Part shown: positions 8,539-17,503 of the stretch, one piece after another
Layout: every line of letters starts with the position of its first letter
Position numbering within the stretch: the first letter of the stretch is position 1
Source: Lachnospiraceae bacterium
GTDB taxonomy: Bacteria > Bacillota > Clostridia > Lachnospirales > Lachnospiraceae
NCBI GenBank assembly: GCA_029063085.1
Contig: JAIDOW010000072.1
Location: 60,389 to 124,388, forward strand
Direction: 5' to 3'
DNA length: 64,000 bases
Translations under genes and position numbers: made by a program
The notes under the pieces: model-generated
Database searches by the model: none
Seen by the model: the letters and a program-made list of their open reading frames with translations, nothing else
What the model was told of the DNA's origin: nothing

Positions 8539-9800
8539 AACTGTTCTCCTTTCAGCAGGTTACATGGACTTACCCTGTTAATCAGTACAAAAGAAACAAC
8601 AGACGAAAAAAACAAAACAGCAAAATACACCAACACAATACCTGCATATACAACACTGTTATAAGCAGTATTTCCGTACACTATCATCAAGCCATCCCAA
8701 TTCCTTATATTGATCCATGCCATAGATACGACAGCAGATGTCAAAAGCTTAAATGTATTTTCTATCCGTATAATCCGGAATATATCTTTATCCGTAAATC
8801 CATTTGCGTATAATATCCCGATATCGTGATAATCAGATACCCAGCTCATTACAGACAGAATAATTATGATGATGGCAACGGTTACAATCATGATTCCTGC
8901 CAGCAAAAAACAAAATTTGAACTCATCGTTATTATCCTTAAGTGAATTTTTTTCCATTTCATCCATCGAACAAATATCAATGAATATATCATTTTGTTCA
9001 GCCTGTTTTTCTATCAGTTCAATCTTTTGGTCAGCAAAAGCTGTTTCATCATTGTTAATACACAAAAAAACATTACTTGCAAAAGATGCACAGTCATAGG
9101 AATCACATTTCTTTAAATCAAACGGTGTAATAATATAATTGCCTAATGACACGATATTGGTGTTATTTAACAACTCTCCGTCTGCCCACACCTGATCATC
9201 AGCCAAAATATATTTCACAACATATACAGTTCCAGAATAGCTGTCAATCAGTTCATCCCCAATTTTAATATAAGGTTTCAGTTCACAGCCGACTGCTATT
9301 TCTTCCCTGCCTTTCCCATCTGTTTGAAGCTCAATTTTATTTCCCTTCTCATCCTGAAAACACAGCATTTGAATCAGATTATTGTCTATGCGAAGTATAG
9401 GAAAAATCATCGTATTCCCTAGCGGGTCAAACATGTCAGGGAATTGGGTTTTTATTTCATTTATAATTTTCTCGTCAAAATTATCTGAAAGTGAAGAACC
9501 TGTTACCTGATAAATCCCGATGTCAAAATCCTTTTTTATCTTTAACAAAAAATTCCGATATGAATCATAATAAGAAAACTCCAACGAATAATATGTAGAT
9601 TTTATCTTGAACAAATTATCCCTTGAATCTCCCAAAAGCTTTCTTTCCCTGATTATGTCAGAATATGCTCCAAAATATACAATGAAGGTATTAAAAATAA
9701 GAATCATCCCTATTACCATTATTACGAGAGAAATCCAAAAAAAATTTCTTTTATTATATAAATGAGATATACTATAATATATCGTATTTGCTAAATTCAT
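8535..9800 (-). CDS. FtsX/MacB-like ABC permease
   Basis: About 421 residues. One N-terminal membrane segment (near 15-45), a large extracytoplasmic domain (about 50-290), then three C-terminal membrane segments near 295-325, 345-375 and 385-412, which is the MacB half-permease layout. An ATG at 9800 with GGAG and 6-nt spacing is a better start than the one 4 codons upstream. FtsX-fold permeases of this layout usually act with an ATPase like the overlapping downstream gene. It shares its operon with a second, distinct permease, so the transporter may be a heterodimer. Confidence 0.8.
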   Translation of the reverse strand: MNLANTIYYSISHLYNKRNFFWISLVIMVIGMILIFNTFIVYFGAYSDIIRERKLLGDSRDNLFKIKSTYYSLEFSYYDSYRNFLLKIKKDFDIGIYQVTGSSLSDNFDEKIINEIKTQFPDMFDPLGNTMIFPILRIDNNLIQMLCFQDEKGNKIELQTDGKGREEIAVGCELKPYIKIGDELIDSYSGTVYVVKYILADDQVWADGELLNNTNIVSLGNYIITPFDLKKCDSYDCASFASNVFLCINNDETAFADQKIELIEKQAEQNDIFIDICSMDEMEKNSLKDNNDEFKFCFLLAGIMIVTVAIIIIILSVMSWVSDYHDIGILYANGFTDKDIFRIIRIENTFKLLTSAVVSMAWINIRNWDGLMIVYGNTAYNSVVYAGIVLVYFAVLFFSSVVSFVLINRVSPCNLLKGEQL

Positions 9801-9843
9801 ACATCGCTCCATTTTTAAATAAAGATCAGATAATCACGCTATG

Positions 9844-10935
9844 CTAAAGGTTCTCCACAATGCTCTTTTCGATAAATCCATATACTGATTTTGCACTAAT
9901 AATCAGAATGGAAAGGATATAAATTAAAATATATAATGTTATATATTTTATTGAGAAAAACAGCCTGTATTCTACAATTAAATTCCTCATTAAAATTTGC
10001 AATACAAATACAATTACTAAAAATATTGCCATACTAACCAAAAACATTGAAGTAATAGAATAGAGCAGCCGCAAAATAATTTTCCTGTTTGAAAATCCGA
10101 AAGCACGGCAGATTTTCATTTCATGGGTTCTTTGCACCAGCCAGAATTTAATGACAAAAGAGAGGCATACAAGAGAGAATAAATATATAATCATGCAATA
10201 CTCCTTTTCATTATATGACGGTGCCGCAGTTGATAAGTATGCTCCCTGTTCATTGGAAACATCAGATTTTGCCATACTGTAATTACCCTTTATATATTGG
10301 TCATATACTTCATTGACATCCCTCGTGTCACTTTCTAACGTTATGTTCAGACCCTGCCCTGAGCCTGTGATACATTTTTCAACCTGACTGCCAAGGCAGT
10401 CCATATACAGAATGATGCATCCATCAAAAATACTGCTTTTTTCCGACCCTACAACTCCAATTACTCTATATTCTTCTCCTGAAATTCCGTAATACATGTC
10501 ATTCCCTTTTTTATAGGTATCCTGTACCCGGTCTTGTCCAATCAGGATAATTTTTTCCCTGTTTTCCAACATTTCCTTTGTTGCATAACAGCCAGAAACC
10601 AACGGCCACTTTTCCTCATGAGATGACACAATAATGTCAATAATTTTGGTCACATCTTCCATATCATCATGTACCATAACCCACCGAATCTTCATATTAC
10701 ATTTTGCGGATTCTGGTAAGCGGGGTATGTCATCAAATGTTCGCGCTGTCGCATTCATATTAAGCTCATATGTATATTGATAATGGTTTTTCTCCAAATG
10801 CTCCTTCAAAATATTGTTATATATGGAAATGCCATAATGCACTGCCAGCATGGACACAACAAAACAGGATACCATGGAAATTCCGGATAGTTTATATCGA
10901 AAGCATTCCCTAACCATATTTTTTATCTGTTCCAT
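9844..10935 (-). CDS. Second MacB-like permease, divergent
   Basis: 363 residues, one membrane segment near 18-38, an extracytoplasmic domain of about 200 residues, and three C-terminal membrane segments near 248-268, 290-322 and 332-352. The sequence EMKICRAFGFSNRKI before the second-last helix matches the cytoplasmic loop of FtsX-fold permeases (the E-x-G-L-R-A-G position). Start ATG follows AAGGAGGATATC. It lies between the small-protein genes and the other permease on the same strand, with a 43-bp gap on one side and 30 bp on the other. Confidence 0.72.
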   Translation of the reverse strand: MEQIKNMVRECFRYKLSGISMVSCFVVSMLAVHYGISIYNNILKEHLEKNHYQYTYELNMNATARTFDDIPRLPESAKCNMKIRWVMVHDDMEDVTKIIDIIVSSHEEKWPLVSGCYATKEMLENREKIILIGQDRVQDTYKKGNDMYYGISGEEYRVIGVVGSEKSSIFDGCIILYMDCLGSQVEKCITGSGQGLNITLESDTRDVNEVYDQYIKGNYSMAKSDVSNEQGAYLSTAAPSYNEKEYCMIIYLFSLVCLSFVIKFWLVQRTHEMKICRAFGFSNRKIILRLLYSITSMFLVSMAIFLVIVFVLQILMRNLIVEYRLFFSIKYITLYILIYILSILIISAKSVYGFIEKSIVENL

Positions 10936-10965
10936 GATATCCTCCTTTAATGATACCGTTCAGGT

Positions 10966-11439
10966 TTAATTTTGCTCTGTATCTATCCCATACCGAAAGG
11001 CCAGCCTCAAAAGCATCTGCTTCCATTTCGTGCGGTATACCTCATAGCTTCCCTCTCCAAAATAATCAGAATCCTCGCTTAATGCAGTTTCATACAGATA
11101 ATAAATTTCCGGCTCCGTATTATCAAAGGTAATCGTTCCATCACTGTTGTCTTCCGTAATGATTGCTTTTTGAACTACATCTTTTCCCTCGGCATCCCTC
11201 GTTATTTTCACTTCTGCACCGCCTGACCGGATGGCATATGAGTAGATAATTCTTGTGTTCACAGAACACATTAATTCCATACTTTCTACTCCCACCATTG
11301 TAGCAGAATCTTCATTGTATTCTCCGCTCCAGCCCTGTGCCCCGCACCAGTCCCTTTGAGAAAAATAGCACACCGATAAAGTACTGGCTATCACAACAAC
11401 AATAATTAATATAAATATTATAATTTTACGTCTTTTCAT
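10966..11439 (-). CDS. Membrane-anchored protein of unknown function
   Basis: 157 residues. A lysine/arginine-rich start (MKRRK) and one strong hydrophobic segment at about 7-26, then a soluble extracytoplasmic part with several acidic patches and cysteines (two near CGAQGW and ELMCSV). I do not recognise a family. The ATG at 11439 has AGGA with 7-nt spacing; the frame extends two codons upstream only through a TTG. It follows the small exported protein by 15 bp and precedes the permeases, so it likely belongs to the same export or immunity unit. Confidence 0.65.
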   Translation of the reverse strand: MKRRKIIIFILIIVVVIASTLSVCYFSQRDWCGAQGWSGEYNEDSATMVGVESMELMCSVNTRIIYSYAIRSGGAEVKITRDAEGKDVVQKAIITEDNSDGTITFDNTEPEIYYLYETALSEDSDYFGEGSYEVYRTKWKQMLLRLAFRYGIDTEQN

Positions 11440-11454
11440 ACACAATTCCTAAGT

Positions 11455-11826
11455 TTACTTTGTAAGCGTTAAATTATTTCCTATTGGTCTATAATCATCA
11501 TTTTTTAAATTATGATAACTTTTATAGGTGTTCCCGCCTTTTCCTGCTATGGCAACTGTTACGTGTGAAACCTTCGTGTCAGCCGCACTGTTTTTTACGG
11601 TGCTGCCTTTATACGAATAAACACTTGCAAAGGCATATACTTCTGAACCTTTGCCACTGTCCTCCGCAGTCATTGCTCCTGCACCTGATGCTCCTCCTAC
11701 TTTAGCAGAATACAAATCATATTTCATTTTATAGTCACCTTTTTTCGCACTTGCTGCAAGCACACTACTTACTACAGACAAAACTAATACAGCACACAAC
11801 CCTAACGCAAATAAATATTTTTTCAT
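11455..11826 (-). CDS. Small exported protein, first gene of an ABC exporter operon
   Basis: 123 residues. Signal peptide of about 25 residues (MKKYLFALGLCAVLVLS...VLAA), giving a mature protein of roughly 98 residues rich in Gly, Ala, Ser, Lys and Tyr. Repeated patterns of alternating small and aromatic residues (AFASVYSYKG, SHVTVAIAGKGG) suggest an all-beta fold. There is no tryptophan or cysteine in the mature part. I recognise no family. It is the promoter-proximal gene of an operon with two MacB-like permeases and an ATPase, an arrangement seen for secreted peptides and their self-protection transporters. A bacteriocin-like or signalling role is an inference from context only. Confidence 0.7.
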   Translation of the reverse strand: MKKYLFALGLCAVLVLSVVSSVLAASAKKGDYKMKYDLYSAKVGGASGAGAMTAEDSGKGSEVYAFASVYSYKGSTVKNSAADTKVSHVTVAIAGKGGNTYKSYHNLKNDDYRPIGNNLTLTK

Positions 11827-11856
11827 AACCTAAAACCTCCCAATATAATTTTTAAT

Positions 11857-11885
11857 AGTATATCACGCCAAAAATATATTGTCAA
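11857..11885 (-). promoter_or_regulatory. Strong sigma-A promoter of the small exported protein/ABC operon
   Basis: Minus strand TTGACA (11885-11880), exact 17-nt spacer, TATACT (11862-11857), about 30 bp before the start codon, with GGGAGG as ribosome site. Near consensus, so the operon is probably expressed strongly unless repressed. Confidence 0.85.
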
Positions 11886-11985
11886 CATATTTCGTTTTGA
11901 ATTACTACCTTTCAATCACGACAAACACACAAATGTATACTGATTGCTGATCATATACCACATGGAATCCTCTCTGTAAAAAACA

Positions 11986-14103
11986 CTACAAAATCATCTT
12001 CTCCTTAATGATATTTTTGCTACAGGCATAAGTTAACGCAAAATATCCGCCATAAATGACCAAAAATACTGCTATAGTCTCTAAGACTGATGATAAGAGT
12101 CCTTCCCTTCCATAGTTACGCAACTGATACAGTAGAAAACAGATTCCAAATATAGAGTGTACCAATGCAAGTATAAGCGGTATCCCAAAGAAAATGCCTA
12201 TCTGCCCCAACAGTGTTCGGTTGATCATTTTTTCATCCGTACCAAGCCTTCTTAATATCTGATAACGTTCTATATTATCTGCATATTCCGATAATTCTTT
12301 TAATGCTAATACCACGGCAGAAGACAGCAGGAAAACAATTCCAAGATACAGTCCAAGAAACGTAATGATTCCTCCGATACCCATTCCTGCATCAATAACA
12401 TCAATCTTTGTATTCGAGCTCACCCATGTACTGTAGCTCTCAGGATATTCATATACATCCTGCAGCGTTACAATTTTCTCAATCTCTCTTTTTTCTTCTT
12501 TTGATTTTCCATTATAATTCGCTGCCAGATATTCATATACTGGATTCATTTCTGACACTGCCTCGTCCGGCACTACGATAAAACCATGCTCATTATAGTT
12601 TGCTGCCATAACCAAAAATCCTTCCCCGCATGCGTTACTGGCTGGATAAAGCGTGTTTCCCGATACTGTGAGCGGAATATCTGCCTGCAAAAACAAGTTC
12701 CAGGCTTTCACCATATCTGGAAGATTTGCTATCACCATATATTCATCTGCGCTAAGCTTCACCTTCTCTTTTCCTGACAAATCCATCATCCGGTTATAAT
12801 CACTTACTCTTACCAGCCGTAGAACCTTGTTCATATAAAATCCCACATCGGATTCTGCTATATCCTCTCCCATTTTTTCAAATAAATCTCCAATGGTCAT
12901 CCCTGGAATCCGGTATACATAGAAATTCTCCTCCCGTGTAAAATACCGGGACAGGTCTATCCCCATTGCCCCATACGTTTCTTTGATGGAAAGCGGCAGT
13001 CCCTCAAGCTGCTCTTTTGTATATTCATTATAGGAAAAGCCTCCCATTCCCAGTGCATCTGTCATAATCTCCTCCGACTCCCCATCCTCAAGAGATATTC
13101 TTTTATGGATTATGATATCTACCGGTGTCAAATGTTCCCGCATAGAGTCCATGGAATTTTTAACTGATAAACTACAGGATAATACGCAAATCGTTAAAAA
13201 CAGCATCAGGCTGATCACTGACATGATACATACCGTTGTATTGATCTTGCTTGCCAGCTGCCGAAACATAAAAGCATGAAGTCCCTTGTAATAATACTTT
13301 TCGAAAATACTTACCAGCTTAAACGCAAAACCTGATATGGACCAGAATAGAAGGAATGTAGACACGATTCCCATAATAATCAAAGAAAATATAGCTTTTG
13401 CTGAATGCAGGTTTTCTACATTCCCTGTCACCTGATAGTATGCATACGCCAACATTCCTGCTGCAATCACAAACACCAGTATGCAAACCCACGGATTCCT
13501 CATTTTTATCTCTTCAGACTTCCCCTTTGCATGGAAAAAGGTAACAAGACGGCATTTGCCAATTTCAAAAGTCTGAAACAGAAGCATCACCAGATAAATA
13601 ATCACAAAATGGATTATCGTCTTTTCGCATGCCGTTCTTGAAAACAAAAACCTGAACACAGTCATATCCGCAGCAAATAAATTTGCAACAAATAAGCTCA
13701 TAAACTGGGACAGAACTACACCAGTCAAAAGTCCCACGGCAAGAGAACATCCTCCAATCAATAGTGTCTCCCAGAACAATATCATGGAAACCTTCCACTT
13801 TCCAAGTCCCAAAAGCAGATAAGTTCCAAACTCCTTCTTTCTTCTTTTCATCAAAAAGCGGCTGGCATATATGACAAGAAAACCAAGAATCAGGGATACC
13901 AGTACACTGACACCACTAAGCATACCGGAAAGCATTTTTGTAAAATCACCACTTTTCTGCATCACATTTAGCATAACTGCCTGGGTTTCCACAGCATTAA
14001 ATACATAGAAAACAGCCACTCCAACTGTCAGGGTTGCAAAATAAACAGCATAATCCTTAAGGCTTTTCGTCACATTTTTGAGAGATAATTTAAAGAGCAT
14101 CAC
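11986..14103 (-). CDS. bceB: BceB-type antimicrobial peptide ABC permease
   Basis: 705 residues with the ten-helix BceB/YvcS/PsdB topology. Four N-terminal helices include the FtsX-like segment MKRRKKEFGTYLLLGLGKWK after helix 2. A large extracellular domain lies at about 310-525, and the last helices follow. BceB permeases bind and remove peptide antibiotics from lipid II intermediates and signal to a BceS kinase through membrane contact. Start is GTG with GGAGG 8 nt upstream, or the next codon ATG. It overlaps the end of bceA by 14 bp. A BceRS-like pair is encoded 4 kb upstream on the same strand. Confidence 0.88.
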   Translation of the reverse strand: MMLFKLSLKNVTKSLKDYAVYFATLTVGVAVFYVFNAVETQAVMLNVMQKSGDFTKMLSGMLSGVSVLVSLILGFLVIYASRFLMKRRKKEFGTYLLLGLGKWKVSMILFWETLLIGGCSLAVGLLTGVVLSQFMSLFVANLFAADMTVFRFLFSRTACEKTIIHFVIIYLVMLLFQTFEIGKCRLVTFFHAKGKSEEIKMRNPWVCILVFVIAAGMLAYAYYQVTGNVENLHSAKAIFSLIIMGIVSTFLLFWSISGFAFKLVSIFEKYYYKGLHAFMFRQLASKINTTVCIMSVISLMLFLTICVLSCSLSVKNSMDSMREHLTPVDIIIHKRISLEDGESEEIMTDALGMGGFSYNEYTKEQLEGLPLSIKETYGAMGIDLSRYFTREENFYVYRIPGMTIGDLFEKMGEDIAESDVGFYMNKVLRLVRVSDYNRMMDLSGKEKVKLSADEYMVIANLPDMVKAWNLFLQADIPLTVSGNTLYPASNACGEGFLVMAANYNEHGFIVVPDEAVSEMNPVYEYLAANYNGKSKEEKREIEKIVTLQDVYEYPESYSTWVSSNTKIDVIDAGMGIGGIITFLGLYLGIVFLLSSAVVLALKELSEYADNIERYQILRRLGTDEKMINRTLLGQIGIFFGIPLILALVHSIFGICFLLYQLRNYGREGLLSSVLETIAVFLVIYGGYFALTYACSKNIIKEKMIL

Positions 14104-14857
14104 TTACATCCCCTCCTAACAAGGTAATCACATCCATAATCTTTTCAAAAAACTCCTTTCTCGTATCATTGCCACGATTGAGTTCATGAAAGAGTTTACC
14201 GTCCTTGATAAACAAAACCCTGCCTGCATAGCTCGCAGTGAAGGGATCATGGGTTACCATCAAAATTGTCGATGCAAACCATGTATTCAAATGATCCAGC
14301 ACCTCCAGTAATTGCCTGGCTGACCTGGAATCCAATGCCCCTGTAGGCTCATCTGCCAGCACCAGCTTCGGAAGGGTAATAACCGCTCTTGCTGCTGCCA
14401 CCCTCTGTTTTTGTCCACCTGACATCTGATAGGGGTATTTGGGAAGAACCTCTGTAATTCCTAACTGATCTGCTGCTTTTTTTACACGTTCCTTTATCTC
14501 CTTAACCGGAATATTCTGTATCGATAAAGGCAGTGCGATGTTTTCATAGGATGTTAATGTATCTAACAAATTAAAATCCTGAAAAATAAATCCCAATTCT
14601 TCCCTTCGGAATTTACTGAGTGCCGCCCTCTTTAATTTTGTAATCTCCATATCCCCTACATAAATATGCCCTGAGGTCACCCGGTCAATAGTGGATATGC
14701 AGTTTAACAATGTTGTTTTTCCACTTCCTGATGCCCCCATGATCGCCGTGAACTCTCCTCCCGTCACCTCAAAGGAAATGTTATCTAATGCTTTTGTCAG
14801 TCCTGATTTTGCACCATAATATTTCTCTATCTTCTCTATTTTTAAAACTGTTTCCAT
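14090..14857 (-). CDS. bceA: BceA-type ABC transporter ATPase
   Basis: 255 residues from the ATG at 14857, chosen because GGAGG lies 8 nt upstream; six codons further upstream are in frame but lack a site. Walker A GASGSGKTT, Q-loop FIFQDFNLLD, signature MSGGQKQRVAAARA, Walker B LVLADEPTGALDS, H-loop VTHDP. This is the BceA/SalX family that energises BceB. It overlaps bceB translationally and has its own promoter, as expected for a target operon of BceR. Confidence 0.9.
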   Translation of the reverse strand: METVLKIEKIEKYYGAKSGLTKALDNISFEVTGGEFTAIMGASGSGKTTLLNCISTIDRVTSGHIYVGDMEITKLKRAALSKFRREELGFIFQDFNLLDTLTSYENIALPLSIQNIPVKEIKERVKKAADQLGITEVLPKYPYQMSGGQKQRVAAARAVITLPKLVLADEPTGALDSRSARQLLEVLDHLNTWFASTILMVTHDPFTASYAGRVLFIKDGKLFHELNRGNDTRKEFFEKIMDVITLLGGDVSDAL

Positions 14858-14923
14858 GTTTGTTTCCTCCATCAATATTTTTAGGTGATTGCTAAACTCT
14901 GCTTTGGTTATGAATAGCTGTAC

Positions 14924-14951
14924 ATTATATCAAAAATAAAGAGTCTTGCAA
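14924..14951 (-). promoter_or_regulatory. Promoter of bceAB
   Basis: Minus strand TTGCAA (14951-14946), 16-nt spacer, TATAAT (14929-14924). An independent promoter here fits induction of bceAB by the response regulator. I could not fix a BceR box by eye. Confidence 0.6.
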
Positions 14952-14966
14952 CTACCTAACCAAAAT

Positions 14967-16340
14967 CTATTTACGTTCATTCATATAATTAGCAACCCGG
15001 TTCTGTATCACGCTCACTGTTTCGTCCAAGTCCTTGTCTCCGCTGAAATAATCGCTCACCTCTTCCGATAGAATAGTGAAAATCTGCTGTTCGTATCCCG
15101 TAATCTGGAAAGTATCATTAAGAAAATTTCGGAACAGTTCCACGTCCGCTTCTCCTAACGGACTTGTCTTAACCACATTACCGTCTGCACATTCCACACT
15201 GGATAACGGTGTGATCACATTTCCAAATTCATCGGTATACCCCTCTGTTGCAGTCATGGTTTTGATATAATCTTCTATACAGTCCTTACGGGACGGCATA
15301 TCCCAAAAATGCAGGAGATTTTCCCCCTGATATTCTCTTGATACCAGCCTTTTTAAAAAGCGCCATGCCCCTTCTTTTACCGCAGACTTGGCATAAATCC
15401 CCACCTCGTCACTGGTATCGGAAAAGGAAAAATAGGAACCGAGGCAGGTAATGTCCTGCCCTAACATCTTTCTGTTTGCCAGAATCTGATCCGGTGTGAT
15501 CCTTCCCGGCACAAATAATATTTTTCCGTTTTTCAGCATGGAAGTAAGCATATTCACTTCATCTGCACTGGCAATTTCCTCTGCCGCTGTATCGTCATTT
15601 CCATCATTGCAAATAGCTAACATATCCTTAAATTCCTGACAGTCGAAATTACAGCTTCCCTCTTTCCAGTCCACAAACTCATTATACCCTCCTCCAAAAT
15701 GCATCAGATTTATAAAACGGTCATTTTTACTGTCATAGGGAAGTGCCCGCATATCATCCTCCATGGTATCTAAGAGCTGTTTCATTTTCTGGTAATTCCA
15801 GCCCTTATCACTGTCAACCGTTTTCTTTCCTGCTACCAGAGTTTTCACTTCAAAACTGCTTACCAGATAATACAGTTTCCCGTCTATTTTCATTGCATTA
15901 ACCAGGGAATCCAACAGGTCATCCTCTGATATATCCTTATCCTGCTCAAAATAAGGCGTTAAATCCTCCAAGATTCCTTTTCCCGCATACTGCTCCAGGG
16001 GAAGCTGCATCAGTCCGATCAAATCCGGTGTATTTCCCGATAAAATATCCGTATTTAACATAGTTACCGGATCTACATTAGCATTTTCAGAATAATCTTT
16101 AATTTCAATCTGATATTCCTTATCTTCCTTATTGAATGCTGCCACCTCTTTTTTCAGGCTGTCACTTACATAAATCGCACCCAGGGTAATCTTTTTCCTT
16201 CCATCTGCCGCCTTTTCCGGCTTTTTTTCACAGCCGGTCAGAAATAACATTCCCATCAGACATATTACCATACAAGTCACCAAATGTCTGCAAACAGCAC
16301 TTGGCTCGTTGCTCGCGGGAATTAATAAATTTCTCTTCAT
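14967..16340 (-). CDS. Extracellular solute-binding lipoprotein (family 1 type)
   Basis: 457 residues. An unusually long N-region precedes a hydrophobic stretch and the lipobox LFLTGC, so the mature protein is lipid-anchored outside the membrane. The body resembles carbohydrate-type (family 1) binding proteins: an N-terminal lobe with ADGRKKITLGAIYV and FNKEDKEYQIEI, followed by NTDILSGNTPDLIGL. No permease or ATPase of the matching CUT1 type is adjacent. It lies directly upstream of bceAB on the same strand with its own spacing, so it may serve another transporter or act as a sensor. Start ATG has GGAGG 10 nt upstream. Confidence 0.8.
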   Translation of the reverse strand: MKRNLLIPASNEPSAVCRHLVTCMVICLMGMLFLTGCEKKPEKAADGRKKITLGAIYVSDSLKKEVAAFNKEDKEYQIEIKDYSENANVDPVTMLNTDILSGNTPDLIGLMQLPLEQYAGKGILEDLTPYFEQDKDISEDDLLDSLVNAMKIDGKLYYLVSSFEVKTLVAGKKTVDSDKGWNYQKMKQLLDTMEDDMRALPYDSKNDRFINLMHFGGGYNEFVDWKEGSCNFDCQEFKDMLAICNDGNDDTAAEEIASADEVNMLTSMLKNGKILFVPGRITPDQILANRKMLGQDITCLGSYFSFSDTSDEVGIYAKSAVKEGAWRFLKRLVSREYQGENLLHFWDMPSRKDCIEDYIKTMTATEGYTDEFGNVITPLSSVECADGNVVKTSPLGEADVELFRNFLNDTFQITGYEQQIFTILSEEVSDYFSGDKDLDETVSVIQNRVANYMNERK

Positions 16341-16440
16341 TCCTTTTCCGCCTCCAATCCTTTTTATGTATCCCGGAAATCTTCATTACATCTACAAAAA
16401 CATCTGCAATGGAGATTTCGAGAACGTATTTTTATTGTAC

Positions 16441-16482
16441 GAAAAAGAAAGCCTTCTGTCGTTTGTTGTTCATAACAGAAGG
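16441..16482 (-). terminator. Terminator after the HAD-like gene
   Basis: Minus-strand stem CCTTCTGT/ACAGAAGG with a 15-nt loop, followed by a T-rich run (CTTTCTTTTT). It separates the HAD-like gene from the binding-protein gene. Confidence 0.75.
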
Positions 16483-16499
16483 TTACAGTTTTGTAATAT

Positions 16500-16979
16500 T
16501 CACTTATCTCTCTTTTCAGACTTACGAATATTGTGTACGATATCCAATATCTTTTTCGTCCAGTTATCATCCTGCGGACCGACCAGAAGAACTTTAAAGC
16601 CATAAAGCCTTCCGTTTTGCAGCACCGACACATCATCATCTATATGCAGATCAATTCTATACTTACCCGGATATTTTGACGGCATAGGTTCCATCTTGTT
16701 TCCCTGAACCTCCTTCGCATGTCTTATCCCATTCACAACCCCATCCCATTTTATTCCATAATGACGAAATAAACCTCTGATATATCTTTCTGAACGAAAA
16801 GATGTTGTATAAATCCAAATATGTATTCCTTCATCCTTTAACTGTTTCATCAGTGAAATTGTCCCAAGCCTCAATCTTTCTTTATAAATTTTATTCCACG
16901 GAAATTTCAATTCCTCTTCCGTTTTAAATTTATCTGGCGATACAAACAGCGTATCATCTAAATCAAAAGATACGATCAA
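16500..16979 (-). CDS. HAD-superfamily hydrolase-like protein
   Basis: About 159 residues. It opens with VSFDLDDTLF, the HAD nucleophile motif DxDxT, has a second motif IWIYTTSF, and ends with IDLHIDDD, matching the acidic motif IV. This suggests a phosphatase; the substrate is unknown. I propose a TTG start at 16979 because a G-rich ribosome site (seven G then AG) lies 6 nt upstream; the frame stays open for 28 more codons but that segment seems to belong to a frameshifted upstream gene. A strong terminator follows it. Confidence 0.65.
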   Translation of the reverse strand: MIVSFDLDDTLFVSPDKFKTEEELKFPWNKIYKERLRLGTISLMKQLKDEGIHIWIYTTSFRSERYIRGLFRHYGIKWDGVVNGIRHAKEVQGNKMEPMPSKYPGKYRIDLHIDDDVSVLQNGRLYGFKVLLVGPQDDNWTKKILDIVHNIRKSEKRDK

Positions 16980-17158
16980 TGCATTCTCCCCCCCTTCTAA
17001 ACAAATGTTTTCTCCCAACAACCTCCCATCGTTTTTCATTTCCATAGATACTTTCAAAGCCAATTCATACGCTTTTCAAATACTACTTTTTCTTCTCCCT
17101 TTACTATTTCCCCAATTTCATAGCAATCAAAGAACGGATGGATATGCTCCATAACCAT
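16980..17158 (-). pseudogene. Frameshifted remnant between XRE and HAD-like genes
   Basis: An ORF from ATG 17158 reads MVMEHIHPFFDCYEIGEIV... for 34 codons and stops at 17054. The +1/-1 frame just after EKVVFEK continues as AYELALKVSMEMKNDGRL through to the HAD-like gene. One extra A in the GAAAAGCG stretch would join the two halves into a natural-looking helical protein. I read this as a gene broken by a single-base frameshift, but a sequencing error would look the same. Family unknown. Confidence 0.5.
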
Positions 17159-17162
17159 ATCT

Positions 17163-17345
17163 TTAGCCCGCTAATACTATTGCCAGATTCCTCAATATTT
17201 CAATATTAGGATAAGCAATTCCATTTTCCCACTTGGAAACTGTCTGAAAAGAAATATTTAACTGATCTGCAAGCTGCTGCTGGGTCAACCCAAGAGTTTT
17301 ACGTTTATCCATTATAAAATTACCAACTTTAATACTGTCAAGCAT
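17163..17345 (-). CDS. XRE-type HTH regulator, truncated
   Basis: 60 residues. IGQRIxxxRKxxGLTQQQLA-like helix 1-2, then LNISFQTVSKWENGIAYPNIEIL, the canonical Xre recognition helix and loop. The domain normally continues with an L-G-V-S-V-D-E-L helix; here it ends abruptly as NLAIVLAG then TAA, so the last helix is lost. Any C-terminal effector domain is also missing. The DNA-binding helices are intact, so a small repressor is possible, but decay is more likely given the frameshifted ORF directly downstream. Confidence 0.6.
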   Translation of the reverse strand: MLDSIKVGNFIMDKRKTLGLTQQQLADQLNISFQTVSKWENGIAYPNIEILRNLAIVLAG

Positions 17346-17503
17346 ATAAATCCCTCCGTTTTTATTTTATAATAGCTTGTATTGAATCCCTTCGGCAATA
17401 ACTGACCAGGTGAGTTTATCTGGCTGATTCCACCATTAGTTGAACCTTCTTAATATACCTTTTACCACCGTATTAGCAAATATATTAACCTTTTTCTTTT
17501 ACG

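Noticed and set aside
11455..11826. Lactococcin 972-type bacteriocin
   Set aside because: The operon layout is suggestive, but the mature protein has no tryptophan and lacks the family's C-terminal aromatic pattern, so I leave the family unassigned.
16301..16605. Overlapping ~98-residue plus-strand ORFs near the binding-protein gene start
   Set aside because: They overlap a supported signal peptide and terminator, have no ribosome site and show no recognisable domain.
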